Below are positions 11,088 through 23,354 of a stretch of 64,000 bases of DNA, in pieces; within the stretch, counting starts at the first letter, position 1, and every line of letters begins with the position of its first letter. The notes under the pieces are model-generated. The model searched no databases. It was not told the origin of the DNA and was given only the letters and a program-made list of their open reading frames with translations. A program made the position numbers and the translations under genes. The DNA is from Strongylocentrotus purpuratus (taxonomy: Eukaryota > Echinodermata > Echinoidea > Camarodonta > Strongylocentrotidae): NCBI RefSeq assembly GCF_000002235.5, contig NW_022145599.1, positions 24,078,879 to 24,142,878 on the forward strand, in the 5' to 3' direction.

Positions 11088-14000
11088 TTAGCTGCCCATT
11101 TTCGGATACTGGATAGCATGCTTCTTGTCGCAGGTGAAAGAGACAGTGATGGCATATCGCGTTCCACTCGTGACTTTCTCTACGAAGTGTGTGTTCTCGG
11201 AGCCAGATGTGAAAAATGACAAGCGACCTGGAAGAAAAATTATATAAAAGGAATTCTACAACATATACTCTGGCAACAATTGCAGCCTAGTCATTTCCTA
11301 GTGTTAAATGAAATCTAGAACTTAATACTTTACTTGACCCTGTCTATCCTTGATGAATAGTTGGGTCAATTCATTGAAAAAACTACCCCAACGCAACAAA
11401 AAATTGGCAAGGTATAGACACCCAAAATGGTTATTTAAAGCATACCAGTGACTATCTTGATCTGTAAAACATATCTAACATACATAACATAGGCTTGCGG
11501 GTGCACCCGCAAGCCTACTGTATATCTACATCACCATGCAAGCTGACATTTACAAGCAGCATCTAATACCGGTACTTTTAATATTGGTATTAACAGCTTT
11601 AATGTAAATAGTAACTCACTTCTAACATAAATAGAACATCCGATCCCCAAAACCTAGATATAGACTCGAAGAAGACATCTCGAAGATATATCGCGATTTA
11701 TGGCCAAGTATAGGTACTGGCGGCCAATTTGAAAAATAACCTATTTTCAGGGGTACGATTTTATTGTAATTTTAGTATGTTGTTTCTGATGTCAAACGCT
11801 ACGGGAAACTGTTGAGAAACATTTTGTTGCATTTTTTTCGTCAAACCTATATTGACCTGATTAGAAAGCCCAGAGGAAAAATTAGATCACCCAAAATAGC
11901 ACTTTCAAAATCCCTGATTCATTTCTCTGTCTCTTCCATCTCAGTCAATTCCTCCTGTGCCACAACATTTCTGAACCATTTCCAAGCCCCCCCCCCCTTT
12001 TGTATTGCCAATCTTTGAATTTTTTTGTAATGCCAAATGAAATTAGCCATCTACATCTTGCCAAAGTGCCTTGATGCTTCATCTCTCTGAATAAATATGT
12101 TCAAATCCTCACCTAATTTTGGTTCAACGGTTGAATTTGCTTTATCATCAATGAATACAAAGCGTCCTCCTTTAAAATCGACGTCATAGTCTGTCAGGTA
12201 GAGCAGGGATGTGTAGTCAAATGTCTCGTAGGTTTTCTGTTTGAGAAAGAGAGTAGAGAAACGTTAACCATGTATTGCAGACTGGAATGTCTGGTTTCAA
12301 TGCAATAGTGCTATGGGTTGGTATAACAAGAGTGCTCTTCTTTTTCTAGTGTTAATTTTCAAAGGGCTATGCATGCAGCCTATCACAAGGGTCTTTGGGA
12401 AGATTGCCAGTTGTGTATGCAGGCACAGTAAACACCAGGGGGGTGTTTCACTAAGATTCTAAGTTGGACTTAAAAATTATGGAGAGCAATTTGTAGCCTT
12501 AAAATGAAATATATTCAAAAGCATATATTCAAGTATTTTAGACTTTTCATAAATTCCACATCAAGAACATGAAATATCCCATGATAATAGAAAATATGAA
12601 TGATTTGAATCAACATTATATGCCTTTTAAAATAACTTTTACAAAATATTTTCAAAGGTGCTAGCAGCTTTCCATAATTGTTAAGTCCAGCTAAGAGATA
12701 AATTCAACTTAGGATCTTTGTGAAACACCCCCCTGGTTTGAGTAACGTAAAATGTGTATAGGGTGTGACTCTCCTACACATGGGGTAATGTCATGGGGCC
12801 TCCAGTGAATGTTCTGTCCAAGGAACAGAGTGTTTCCCCCTGAATCCACCTGCATTGAGATCAGAGGGGAGGGGTGCTCTTACACACAACACAGCAACAA
12901 TCATTTTTGCCTGCTCACCGGGGCACTTGAACCCATGCACATGACGACAGTCGCATCTTACGCCCCCTCCACCTCCGTCAGTTCTTTGTTTCAGACATAG
13001 GAAAGTTTAAGGCTGAAATACAATAGCGTTTAGTCACCTTATCAAGAACTCCATCCCCCCCCCCCCCAAAAAAAAAAAATTACATGCATGGTGAAAGCAC
13101 AAAAATGAGAGAGAAACAGATAACGGGTTGGAATAAAATAAAGACAATAAGAGAATTACACGACATTTTAATCAAATATAAATCTATTATAATCAGAATG
13201 ACACACAATGGGGTGGACAATTTGCTCACCTGGTATGTAATTATATTTAACAAACATCCAATTTTAAAGTGATTTTTATCGCTAAATTACTTGTGTTTCT
13301 GTGGTACGGTTATATACAGCAATAGCAAATTAGCAAATCAAAGATCGTGATTTGGTGCAGTTTCAATAAAAAACAGGGTCACGTAATTGTATAATGACAT
13401 TTTGGAATCATCACAATCAAAACAAAGTATCAAAGCTACTAAAATATTAAGAAAAGAAACTTTGCACCTGTATGGGTACATGGGATTACACAAACAAATG
13501 GCATCTAAATGTTTCCAAAGGTGACAAGTATTTCTCGTCAAAGATAAAATATTCCAAGGACATTGCCACTGTATCGTTTCACATGTGAATACAATGAGAT
13601 AAGTTCAAATATCATTTTCACCCTTTTCAGAACTCAATCTTCAATTTCAGCACCCTTGTTCTCACCTTATCAACATGGGGATGCCAGTATTCATCATGGA
13701 GTGTCTTGGCTTTCTTGCTGTTCATCCTGGAGAAAAATGTAGGATGGGTCAGGTAGATCTTCTGGCCAGGGATCTGGAACCGAGCTGAGATAGCAACTTT
13801 GATCTTATCCGCTACTTTCCTGTGTTAGAACAAGAATGAGCAGTCTCTATGTTTTGTATGGTGTTTAATCAAATCATCTTGTCATTTGCTTGTTTGGTTT
13901 ATCAATTGACTGTTCAAATAAAATGAATATCTACCAAACAAAGAAACCAGGTTATATAATCTGTCCATAGAAATTAGAACATTGTGATCACAATTCATCC

Positions 14001-17000
14001 TGTATTTACACATTTACAAGTGTTATAATTGAGTTGTTTGATCACTTGACTTGAGGATGCTGAGGTCGAGGGTTCAAACCTCAGCATATCACTTTCCTTT
14101 ATTTTGTACTCTACTGTCATAATTGTACATCATGTAAAATCATGGAAATATAATCTTGAAATAGCAACGACGGGTCAGAAAAGCTGCATAGAGGCCAAAA
14201 GAGGATTCGGGACTCACTGACCAAATTTGATTCCGATGAGAGTTATGGATTCAAAGCATCAGACGGACAGGTAGATCCCTTGCAGAATGAACAATAACAC
14301 AGTGAAAGAGGAAACTATGAATCCATGACCCCTGACCCTCAGTCGAGAGGACTGGGAGAAGAACGAAAGAACATAATGGCAACACTGTGAACATAAGAGC
14401 ACATTCTAAAAACTTGGACTGTTGTCAACTTTTCATACCTGTACAGCCTTATATCCTCGGAACTGAACACATTTCCTAGATTTTTTTGCTCGATGTATCT
14501 GCGGACACAGAGGAGACAAAGAGAGAGGTGAAGGCGGATTCTTTTAAATCATAACCAAAATGTAAAATCAGAGCAATATCAGCTTCATACACACATACAA
14601 AATATATGGTCAGAACGTCAGATGAATCATTTCTAAGATGTCAAGTACTAGAACCCTAAACATAATAAACTACCCTAAAACACTATAACAGCCCTAAACC
14701 TGTATCTCATACAAGTATATGATTTTTTTTTTTTTGGGGGGGGGTGGGGGTATTTCATTTCTGCATTTTTCAACATTTCTATAAAAAAAAAAGTAATATA
14801 AAAACTAGGTTTATATTTTTATATTATTAACAAAAGTTTAAATACATTTACATAATCATATCATAATACAAATCAAATAAATCATGGTTGACATATTTCA
14901 AAATTTAAAAATGCAGGAGACCACCATCTCAAGTTTAGAGCTTGAGCACGATGGTGGCCTCAGGAGAAAGAGCCTATATGGGAGACCAAACTATAATATA
15001 TGTATAATCAAGAAAGAGAAAGCCATAAAATGAATGAGTTGAATGACTTTGAATGACAAAACATGAGCATACAACTTACTGGTAAATATTGATGAAAGAA
15101 TCTCCTTTTGACAGAGCGCCAGAATGAAGGTCTAGAATAGATGCCTAAACAAAAGGAGGAAATGTTAAACTGTAATTATGGAGTTGCAAAACAATGTGGC
15201 AATTGTGTATTTCACACTGGAATGCCCTGCCTGACATTTATCGTTTATAGTTATTTATTTTTTAGGGTTACTGCTTGAAGGAGAACTTTCTCCCATAGGA
15301 CGCATACAGATACATACAGAGTTTTACCAATGATTCTTAATGATTGAATGTAAAATGACAGGCCTTTTTTCACTATAAAGAAAATAAATTCAGGTTTATC
15401 AATTTCATATTTCTTTCGGGTGGGGTCCAAGTAATATTTCTAAGAATGTAAGGTAATTGTAGACTCAGATATTTAAAAGAACAATTTAAATAATTGTGCA
15501 TTACATAAATAAGATATGATCAATAAGCACTTACTCCTCCATTGGATCCTCCATACGATAATCCTTTCTTGGCAACTCTGCCATGTCAAGAATAGAGAGA
15601 ACATACAGTCGTTAATAGACAGAATGAGACAGAAAATGGTATACAAGGAATGGAAGATAAATAGAACTAATGATAAAGAGCAAAATTGATACTAAATATT
15701 GTGGTGTTTAAAGATAAATCATTACCACAATACCACTTGAATACTAAATGAATGGATCTACATGCATCTTTAGACTCTTGTGGTAAACTGCATACATTTT
15801 GAAAATAGCTGGATATCTCCTTTTTTATGGAACTTCTGGAGTCGGCAGATGGGTGAGTTTTCTTAGTGAAAGAAAATGCTTTCTTTTAATCTTTGTTTTA
15901 TTATAAACAAATTAGTAATTAAAAAGTTAGATTTTGGCATTGGCCTCCCTACTAAGAAACAAAATCTTTAATGACAGTGTCAAATACAAAAATACAACAA
16001 CAAAAACCCCTGTAGAATCTGGTATAATCTAATTGTTGGTGTTATACTTACTCTACAAGCTGTTTGGCTTCTTTTTCTGAAACAATAGTATCCATCACGC
16101 CTCGGCCACATAACTTGGGTGCACATTCTAAAAAATAAAAATAAAAAAAACATATGAAGGCAACAAATACAATACTTTCACCATGAAAACTTTGTTTAGC
16201 TAGAATAAACATGACTTATTGACTCTTAGATTTATACGAACTGATATTGGCCCTTCACCTGTACCCCCTGCAAATCTTAAATAATTTCCTTTTACCTCCC
16301 GACATTCTTGGTGATTCAAGTTCTACTAAGGTGCTTACAGTATATTTTTATTATCACTGAATGATACCTTTTGAGTCAGAAAGCAACTGCTCGATAATAT
16401 AAGCTTGTCAAATTTCAGAAAATTGGGACCATAATTCAGTGAATATTATATAAGAACATGGACAAATATAATTCACATAAATAGAAACCATCAAACATAA
16501 AACATATAGAAACCATGCCCCTTGGGCCACCCCCTCTCCCAACATGAACATTGTTTACTTTCAAATTAAAATGCACTTGTGTGTAAAGACTATTAGAGTT
16601 TAAACAGAAGTTTTCCTATTCCTCTCGAATGGTCTTCTGTAGCAGGTATTCACCTGGAAACTTTGCCCTGTCTGCTTCAAAGTCCTCTGAACATTTGACG
16701 TAGATAAATTTAGCAGGGAGGGTCTCTGTCTGTTTGGCCAATGGTATCAGGACGCTCTGTCCTTGGCCAAAGTAAAGATGAGCACCCACCAGGAGTACTG
16801 CAATGGTTGAGAGCCTGATGAGGATCCTTCGGCCTGTAGACCTGTACTTGGCCGAGGGACCATTCCTACAAAATTGCACAAATGATAAAAAGAAGTGGCA
16901 CAATGGAAATGAAATTGTTATAACTATTAATCCATATAATTACAAATAATTGCAAGAATGTTGGATAATTCAGGGGTGTATAGCAAAAATAAACAAGGGT

Positions 17001-19764
17001 GAATAGAAATGCCCACTTTGGTTTTTCAACCTTTCTCTAACCTGAATCTTCATGCTTAAAAAGTTGATGGGCATGAATGATAGCCAAGCACTTGTCCTGA
17101 TGATAATAAGCTAGCATGTGATTTACATTACAAAAATGCTGACCTCTTGCAATGAGAAAACAGTTATTTTTGTGTACATCGTGTGTATTTGTGTTTCAAG
17201 CAGTACCAACATTGCGAACTCTTGTGCGAGGTCAGCTTTTTTTTTACATGCAATGTAAATTACATGTTAGCTCATTATCATCAGGAACAGTTGGAAGCAA
17301 TTAAGGTAAACAAATTGCTATTACTACGGTATCAAATCTTCACAATTTGAGTGAAATTCTGGACAGATTTCAAAGTACTTTCTGTGAGTAGGAAGAAGAG
17401 TCTACTAACGATCTATGAAGCCAGCATGGAGGGTTTGTGGGATGCAGGAATGGGTGCTTACAAACGCATTTTAGGTTTTGTTAACATCACTTTTCACGCA
17501 GATCTGAGATATGGAATGATGCTGATTAAGGCTAGGTGAGCAATATCATATGGGTAGGTGAAGGGCGGTAACGCAATGCAGTTTGTGTGATTTCTGATCT
17601 CATTGCACACATAATTACTTCAAGAAAACAGACCGTTTATTGCTTATGGTGATTACTATTACCACTGATTACTTGTTGAAAGAATTGTCCTTACAAATTA
17701 CAATATATTTTGATATTTTATCATAATTTATGGGAATTATATAGGACTTCTTTCCAATCATCAGATCATAATATTTCCTAAATTTATTAGTGTAATTACT
17801 AGATAAAGAAAAACTGAGTTAACTTTTTCGCCAGGTTTCCGGCGAAATTCGGCTAGTAAATCCCTCCCCCCAGAGGTACGTCACTCTCATACACAAATGC
17901 TACCCACCTGGGTCCATCAACCTCTGAAATGGACCCTAATGGCATATTGCACCTTTTCTGAAATGACCTTTTTAAAAAATTGAAACCTGTGAACCCAAAT
18001 AGGTACCCTTATTTGGATTGTGTGCAATCAGTGCCTGAAAAACACCCCTTTAAAGGAAAACGTTGACGCCGCTGTATAGCTGAAAAAGACGCCCTTTCTA
18101 TGCTTTTCCTGGATGTGGGCGCGGGTGCGTAGCCAGTTGGGAGTGACCCCCCTCCCCCTCCCTGGCCTTGACCTTGTGTGCATGCGTGTGCAGAAACTGA
18201 GAAAGGCACTGTCCTGATCCCGTATTGTAATCTGTATGCTGGTAATGGCACTCCAGCAAAGCATAGAGTCATTGCTAGAGTCAGCGTAGTCCAGAATCTG
18301 GCCTATTTAATTTTGATCTCCACCACACCAACGCAAACTTTCCCTACTTATTTGCTACCAGCCGATGATGGCGTGATCATTAAATTGGGATCCCCGGCTG
18401 GGCTATAGTGAGCATAATCATGAGTTTGTTGATAACGCCATCTTTGACGGCTTGATCAAGTGTGTAGGGAAATTATAAAGGACCGTGCAGATTCTGGACT
18501 AGAGTCAGCGCCGCGCTGTACTACGTGCTGAGAGACAGCAATTGCACACAATACACACATAGCACACAATTGCACACTAATGCACACAATGATTACGAAG
18601 TGGCTGATCGGCAAGTACTTGACAGTAAAATCGCAATTTGAATTTAAAATTATTCTTTTTAACATTGGTTGATATTATTGAAAAGATTGTAGGTCTAAAG
18701 CCTCGATCTAATTCATCTAGATCTAGACTAGACTGAATTTTCTGTCTCTTTCGTTCGTTAAAGATGAAGTTGAGTTCTGGTCATGCGATTGCATTGTGAA
18801 AGAAACGGGGTGGAACCGACCAGAAAAGGTTGATCATCTAGCATTATAAGAATTTGTGTGTATTGCAAGGTTCTGGAATCATCAAAATGATAAGAAATTT
18901 TGCCAAGTCTTGGTAAAGTTACAAACACTGTAGACCTACACAGAAAGATGTATATGGGACTACACGAACACGTGGCGTAAAAAGCCGGCCCCCCGATTTT
19001 TACGATGTTACATGCATATTTAGAATATGAAGGCATTTGAAGAGCCATGCTTTTCAGGGAACATGTCTTATCTGATGTTCTTCCACACTTGCATAATAAG
19101 AATGAGTAACGCTCACAAATTATTTTTCACCTCTTCCCAGAACTCAACCTTCTCTTTAAGCCTCGTATTTGGGTAGGGTCGGCTCTCTCTTTAGCCTCGT
19201 ATTTGGGTAGGGTCGGCTCTCTCTTTAGAGAGGGCCGACCCTACGCAAATAAGAGAGCCGACCCTACCCAAATAAGAGGCTTAACGAACGAAAGAGACGG
19301 AAAATTCAGTCTAGACTAGACCTAGAGGTCTAGATCTAGAGGAGTCTGGAATATTTATTTTAATCAATGACACTAAAAAAAACGATTTTGAGTAGTCTAG
19401 ACCTAGATCTAAAATAGATCCCTAAGTTGAGTTTTGTACAGTGGTGTTTGAAAAGTTGAGAATCAATAGAACAGTTTTTAATACACAGCCAGGATAGTAA
19501 TGCAGCTATGTGTGGATAATGTCACGTGCACGTTTTCGAATTAGATTTTGGATGTGCATTACACTACTAATAATGTAGATTGTGATTTGGCCAAACATCA
19601 AATTGGACGTATGGGGCTGCGGCAAATCAAACTCACTTTTCATCTTGAATTTTCTGGTGTGCATCCACGTCAGAATTTCCAGTTTCCTCATTCAAATCAC
19701 GTTTCTTCTTTCCCTTTGCATCTGGCAGCTTTTTAGAGCTCACTTTTCGCTTTTCCGCAGGCAT
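11088..19764 (-). CDS. OGFOD3: 2-oxoglutarate and Fe(II)-dependent oxygenase, OGFOD3-like
   Basis: Nine minus-strand exons join in phase: 19764-19637, 16865-16654, 16127-16052, 15577-15535, 15144-15080, 14498-14439, 13819-13666, 12236-12113 and 11227-11088, giving 333 residues (human OGFOD3, from memory, about 319). All introns are GT-AG. The ATG at 19764 starts a lysine-rich cytoplasmic tail. One membrane segment follows at about residues 57-75, making a type II (lumen-facing) protein. The block KFIYVKCSEDF and the Cys pair in CAPKLCGRGV match the OGFOD3 stem region. The oxygenase fold carries HDEYWHPHVDK (Fe ligands H243 and D245), the distal His in SGSENTHFVEK (H301) and the 2-oxoglutarate-binding Arg in GTRYAIT (R311), so it should be catalytically competent. 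The substrate of this family is unknown to me. It is divergent from TXN2. Intron 1 (about 2.8 kb) and intron 8 carry several MITEs. Confidence 0.95.
11490..11517. repeat. Perfect 28-base palindrome in OGFOD3 intron 8
   Basis: The half TAGGCTTGCGGGTG is followed immediately by its exact inverse, with no spacer. It is GC-rich in AT-rich surroundings. Confidence 0.85.
12434..12737. mobile_element. MITE with GGTGTTTCAC ends, copy 2 (inverted)
   Basis: The ends extend to ACCAGGGGGGTGTTTCA and TGAAACACCCCCCTGGT, an exact inverted repeat. The interior matches 10216-10503 in the opposite sense (for example CAAAATATTTTCAAAGGTGC here against TATGAAAATATTTTGCAAAA there). It lies in intron 7 of OGFOD3, between the exons at 12236 and 13666. 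Confidence 0.85.
12840..12975 (-). mobile_element. Possible tRNA-derived SINE fragment
   Basis: On the minus strand GGGGCGTAAGATGCGACTG leads to GGGTTCAAGTGCCCC, which has the form of a Pol III B box and the end of an acceptor stem. The A box is not clear. It lies in intron 7 of OGFOD3. Confidence 0.35.
13055..13079. repeat. C(n)A(n) compound homopolymer
   Basis: C13 passes directly into A12; on the minus strand it is T(n)G(n), the same polarity as the other tracts. Confidence 0.9.
14034..14095 (+). mobile_element. tRNA-like SINE head
   Basis: GGTCGAGGGTTCAAACCTC forms a T-arm-like B box, preceded at the usual distance by TTGAGTTGTTTGATC, a weak A box. It resembles the minus-strand head at 41137-41065. 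No complete cloverleaf, so it is not a functional tRNA gene. It lies in intron 6 of OGFOD3. Confidence 0.45.
14728..14752. repeat. T(n)G(n) compound homopolymer
   Basis: A run of about eleven T directly followed by nine G, then TGGGGG. In intron 5 of OGFOD3. Confidence 0.9.
17094..17289. mobile_element. MITE with about 55-base imperfect inverted repeats
   Basis: TGTCCTGATGATAATAAGCT at the left is matched by the inverse of AGCTCATTATCATCAGGAAC at the right. The match continues through GTGATTTACATT and GCTGACCTC, leaving a central loop of about 85 bases. In intron 1 of OGFOD3. Confidence 0.75.
18711..19330. mobile_element. Hairpin element split by a TTAA MITE
   Basis: The left outer arm (ATCTAGATCTAGACTAGACT, then TTTCTGTCTCTTTCGTTCG) is the inverse of the right outer arm that ends near 19330. 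Between 19160 and 19275, GCCTCGTATTTGGGTAGGG and GGTCGGCTCTCTCTTTAG occur twice as direct repeats and twice inverted. With the MITE 18762-19155 taken out, one TTAA is left and the arms form one long palindrome. It is in OGFOD3 intron 1. Confidence 0.8.
18762..19155 (+). mobile_element. TTAA-flanked MITE, copy 2 (nested)
   Basis: Same family as 6546-6931. TTAA duplications are at 18758-18761 and 19156-19159. It sits in one arm of a hairpin element, whose other arm keeps the unbroken site as CTTAACGAACG near 19281, so the insertion is younger than that element. Confidence 0.9.
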
Positions 19765-20003
19765 CTTACAATCATAAACTATCAACTTCTGAACACCACT
19801 TTCTGTAGACTTTGTACCCAGCCGTTACTATAATTAAAATGATTGCACGTGTAATTTTACGTACGTACGTGCTCTTGAACGAGGGGGCGTGGATATGTTA
19901 GCTGGAAAATAAGTCTAACATCTATTGCGTAATCAGCGAAAACCTCGATTCCGCCTGGACAACCTGTGAGTGTGAGCTGCAAGCTGCTATCTGTGAAAGA
20001 AAG
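19765..20003. promoter_or_regulatory. Shared OGFOD3/TXN2 bidirectional promoter region
   Basis: The OGFOD3 start codon (19764, minus) and a likely TXN2 leader exon ending AAAGAAAG before GTAAAA at 20003 (plus) face away from each other. The gap holds an E-box CACGTG (19846-19851), repeated ACGTACGT words (about 19859-19870) and a GC-box-like GGGGGCGTGG (about 19883). The leader exon should splice to the acceptor before 21215, 31 bases ahead of the TXN2 ATG. Transcription starts are inferred and were not seen directly. Confidence 0.6.
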
Positions 20004-20599
20004 GTAAAATTCTCTTCTCTCTCTGTCTGCATTCTGTAGCTGTATTTTTAGTTGCTGAAGGCGAAAAGTCTTTTTCTGTTAAGCTTCGACATGGTAAAAC
20101 TGAGCCTAAATAATCAAGTCGTGTGTCAAGTAGTTTTGTGAGTTTTTACCTTTTCATGCCTTTTTTAAATTTTACTTTTTTTTCCTTTTCATTGCCTTGG
20201 TATGGGAGTAAATTTTATTGAGTTTTTGACATTTATAAAGCCTATCTAGCTGCATTAGTTTGGCAAGGAGGAATTAAATTAAACCTTCTTCTTCTTCTTC
20301 TTCTATATATACCCCTCAACGTCCCGTTAGAAATCAAACGAGGAGGATGAGGGGGTGCGCACTGCACTGTATAATTAGGCCTTGTTCAGTTGTTGCTTGA
20401 GTCTTGGTTGCAGAAGGTTGGTTACTTGTAAGTTGTAGTTTGAAGGTGTCGATGTTTGAGGTCCTTGGATGTCAGGGGTAGTGATTTCAAGTCCCTGATG
20501 CATGATGGTACGTGAAATATAAGAGTGTTTAAAATAATTGGTGCGGGTGGAGTATTAATGGATGAAGGAGTTTCCTGCGTGGTCACTGCTGGCAGGCAA

Positions 20600-20720
20600 A
20601 CGCGTATTGAGCCAGGATTTTATGTTAGGGGGGGGGGGGGGGTAGTGAGCACGCAAAGCGTGCGATTCACTTATAGAGTGCACGAAGCGCGCTCCCTAGG
20701 GGGGTGAGTGCAGGGAGGGT
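20600..20720. repeat. G-tract and GCACGAAGCGCGC repeat piece
   Basis: A G run is followed by AGTGAGCACGCAAAGCGTGC and TGCACGAAGCGCGCTCCCTA, two related hairpin-like words. It looks like a fragment of a dispersed repeat and lies in the 5' UTR intron of TXN2. Confidence 0.4.
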
Positions 20721-21245
20721 GTTTTGCTCGGTCCCCATGGTGAATTTGATGCTCGGTTGATATGCTGGTTGATGTGGATTTATCTGTCTTCATCTGTGAA
20801 TATTTTAGGATAAATGTCAAGTTCATGAGGCTTTATTTTTTCCATTGTACTATACTCTATACTAGACTATAGTAATAAATGATTTTAAACTATTATTTCC
20901 ACATTGTCATTTAAAACATACATTTTGATGTTGGGTTTCAAATATTATACAAAAGGAACTGGAACATAAAAGTCATGATGTTTAAAAAAACCCAACAAAC
21001 CCACAGACAGAAGAATATTTTTTTTTTAAGTAGATAGGCCTGTATATAGCACAAATGTGATGTGCATATTAGCACAGTCTCAGGTAACTTTACAGAGGCA
21101 ATATTAGGATGTGATCATTTTGTACACCTATCAGTTGTCATCTTAAATTGTTTTTTTTTACTCTTTAACATTAAAATTAAATCCAACATCCTTCATTTGT
21201 TATGCTCATTTCAGGCTTTTATTGTTAAACAGGAAAAGTTCAACA

Positions 21246-23151
21246 ATGGCTGCCAGACAGCTCCTGCAAAGAGGACTATTGAGACAAACCGCATGGACCC
21301 TTGGGAGGAAGGTTTGTCAGGGACCTGTTCCTATGGTTACAGGCCTCAAGTCCGCATCGGTAGTGCTTGTTGTGCAAAGGTAAAAGCCTTAGAGCCATTG
21401 TAGAAAACTAAATTACTAAACCATTTCCATTCTATCCTATGTTCCATCCTATATTCATTGATTAAACATTTTTCTGAAGATTTGTTTTTCCGAAAGTTCA
21501 TGACTCCGAAAAACGAATTTCACTTAGCAGGGGGTTCATGATTCCAAACATTTGTTGCTTTATTCCGAAGGTTCATGATTCCAAAAGTGATATAGGGTTC
21601 ATTATTCTGAAAGTTTCTAATTCTGAAAATGAAATAGGGTTAATATTCCGTTTATAAGGTTTATAATTTAATTCAATTTAAAAAGGTTCTATGTCAGATT
21701 GGTAACTTGAGCCTTCAGAAGTATGAACTGTAGTTCATTTTTTCGATATTATGTAATCTATTTCATTTTCAGAAATATGAAGCTTCAGAATTATGAACCT
21801 TGGAAGTTACGAACCTTCAGAATATCATATTTTTTGAAAAATGACATGTAACCAATTAAACATCCTGCAAAATCTTGTAACATTATCATCCAGTTAACAT
21901 TAATTGATATGCTTGATTGATTGTTATAACTTATATTGCTCTGGAAACTGTTCAATGTACATGTAGGAGGGGAAAATGGGAAATCCATCGGTCTCCAATA
22001 TTTCAAAAACCAAAGTAAAACTATTGTGCTGAAAAACCAACTTAAATCCCAAAATTATACACTTGGAGCTGTATTGTGGAACGCCGACCATTTTCCTGAA
22101 ATATGTCAAATTTGAGCTTGCCCAAGTTACGGGGTTAGATGGTTGTCAGAATTCAACACCTGTTGTGTGAAGTATGTAATAGGGAATTGGGAATTGGATT
22201 TGAGTCACATAATTTCCCTCTTTGCTAACATCTAACCCTGCACAGGTTCCCACAGTTCATCAATTCCTCAGCGCCATTTCACAGTAGCAGCCATTGTCTA
22301 GATGAGAATAGCTTCATCATCCAAGACCGGGATGACTTCCAGGAGAAGGTTCTCAACAGCAAATCACCGGTCATAGTCGACTTCCATGCTGAGTAAGATA
22401 ACAAATATTTCCTCAAGTAATTTTGTTGATTTACCTAATGTTCAGGGCAGAGATTAAATATGTAGTAGTTTTGTGATTATTTTTCCCCATAGAAGCAAGG
22501 GGTCTTTGATAACCTTGACTGGTATATATTAGTCTGCAGGCACAAACTCTAATCTGACACTTTAAAATTGTTAAAGCCTTGAGCAGAGCCTAGCTTTAGG
22601 CGTCTCTGGCTGGCGCTCCTTGTCCAGGGCAGCTAAAGTACAGAACCTATGCAGTATGCCGTCGGCATAGTTTCACAGTGCAGACAGTGTTTCACACAAG
22701 GACTGACAAGGGTTTGTAAAATTAGGGGTCATTCTAAAGTTTGCTTTGTTTGATTTCTTTTGAGTGATATACATGTACCAGTGGCTAGAAAAGTATTAAA
22801 AAGTGTTTTTGCTTTGGCTCAGACTCCACAAAGGAACTCACCTGGTATCGTTACCTTCATATCCACTTAAAACTACTTCATTCTTAGCATAAATTTGCAT
22901 AATCTGTCCACAGATGGTGCAACCCGTGCAAGGCTCTGGCCCCAGTCCTCGATGCAGTCCTCCAGAATACCAAGGGCCAGGTCAAGCTAGCCAAGGTGGA
23001 CATTGATGAACTCCAGGACCTTGCCATCGGCTTTGGAGTTGACTCCGTCCCCACCATCATGGCCTTCAAAGGAGGTCAGAAGGTGTCAAAGTTCATCGGA
23101 AATCAGAGCCAGGAAAAGGTGGAGGCATTTGTGGAAAAATTGCTCACATGA
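21246..23151 (+). CDS. TXN2: Thioredoxin, mitochondrial
   Basis: Three coding exons (21246-21379, 22246-22392, 22914-23151) join in phase to 172 residues (human TXN2, from memory, 166). The N-terminal 60 or so residues are rich in Arg, Ser and hydrophobics with almost no acids (MAARQLLQRGLLRQTAWTLG), a typical matrix targeting peptide. The thioredoxin fold starts near SFIIQDRDDF (residue 67). The redox motif is W95-C96-N97-P98-C99-K100, the cis-proline is P140 in DSVPTI, and KVDIDE is the usual central strand. It reduces disulfides in the matrix and is recharged by mitochondrial thioredoxin reductase. The second motif residue is Asn in place of the commoner Gly (WCGPC). The ATG at 21246 is 31 bases after a splice acceptor (TTTCAG), so a non-coding leader exon is expected, most likely ending at 20003 in the promoter shared with OGFOD3. 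Confidence 0.96.
21480..21835. repeat. Degenerate 'GTTCATGATTCCGAAA' repeat with inverted half
   Basis: Variants of AAGGTTCATGATTCCGAAA occur several times from 21480 to 21650, and inverse variants (AGAATTATGAACCTTGG, GAACCTTCAGAAT) from 21775 to 21830. The whole can fold as a long imperfect hairpin. In intron 1 of TXN2. Confidence 0.55.
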
Positions 23152-23354
23152 GAAAGGCTTTCACTACATATAAATCTAACACACCTGTATGTATCATGAG
23201 CTGGAGACAATTATCATAGATAATTGAAGAAGAGGCAATTATCTGGACATTTATGTGATTTGACAAGACTCTGATGTTATATTTTGTGATTGAACACAAT
23301 TGCTAGTTCCCAAGGTATACTCTCTAAATGTATAGGAGTTGAAATCATTTTTGT

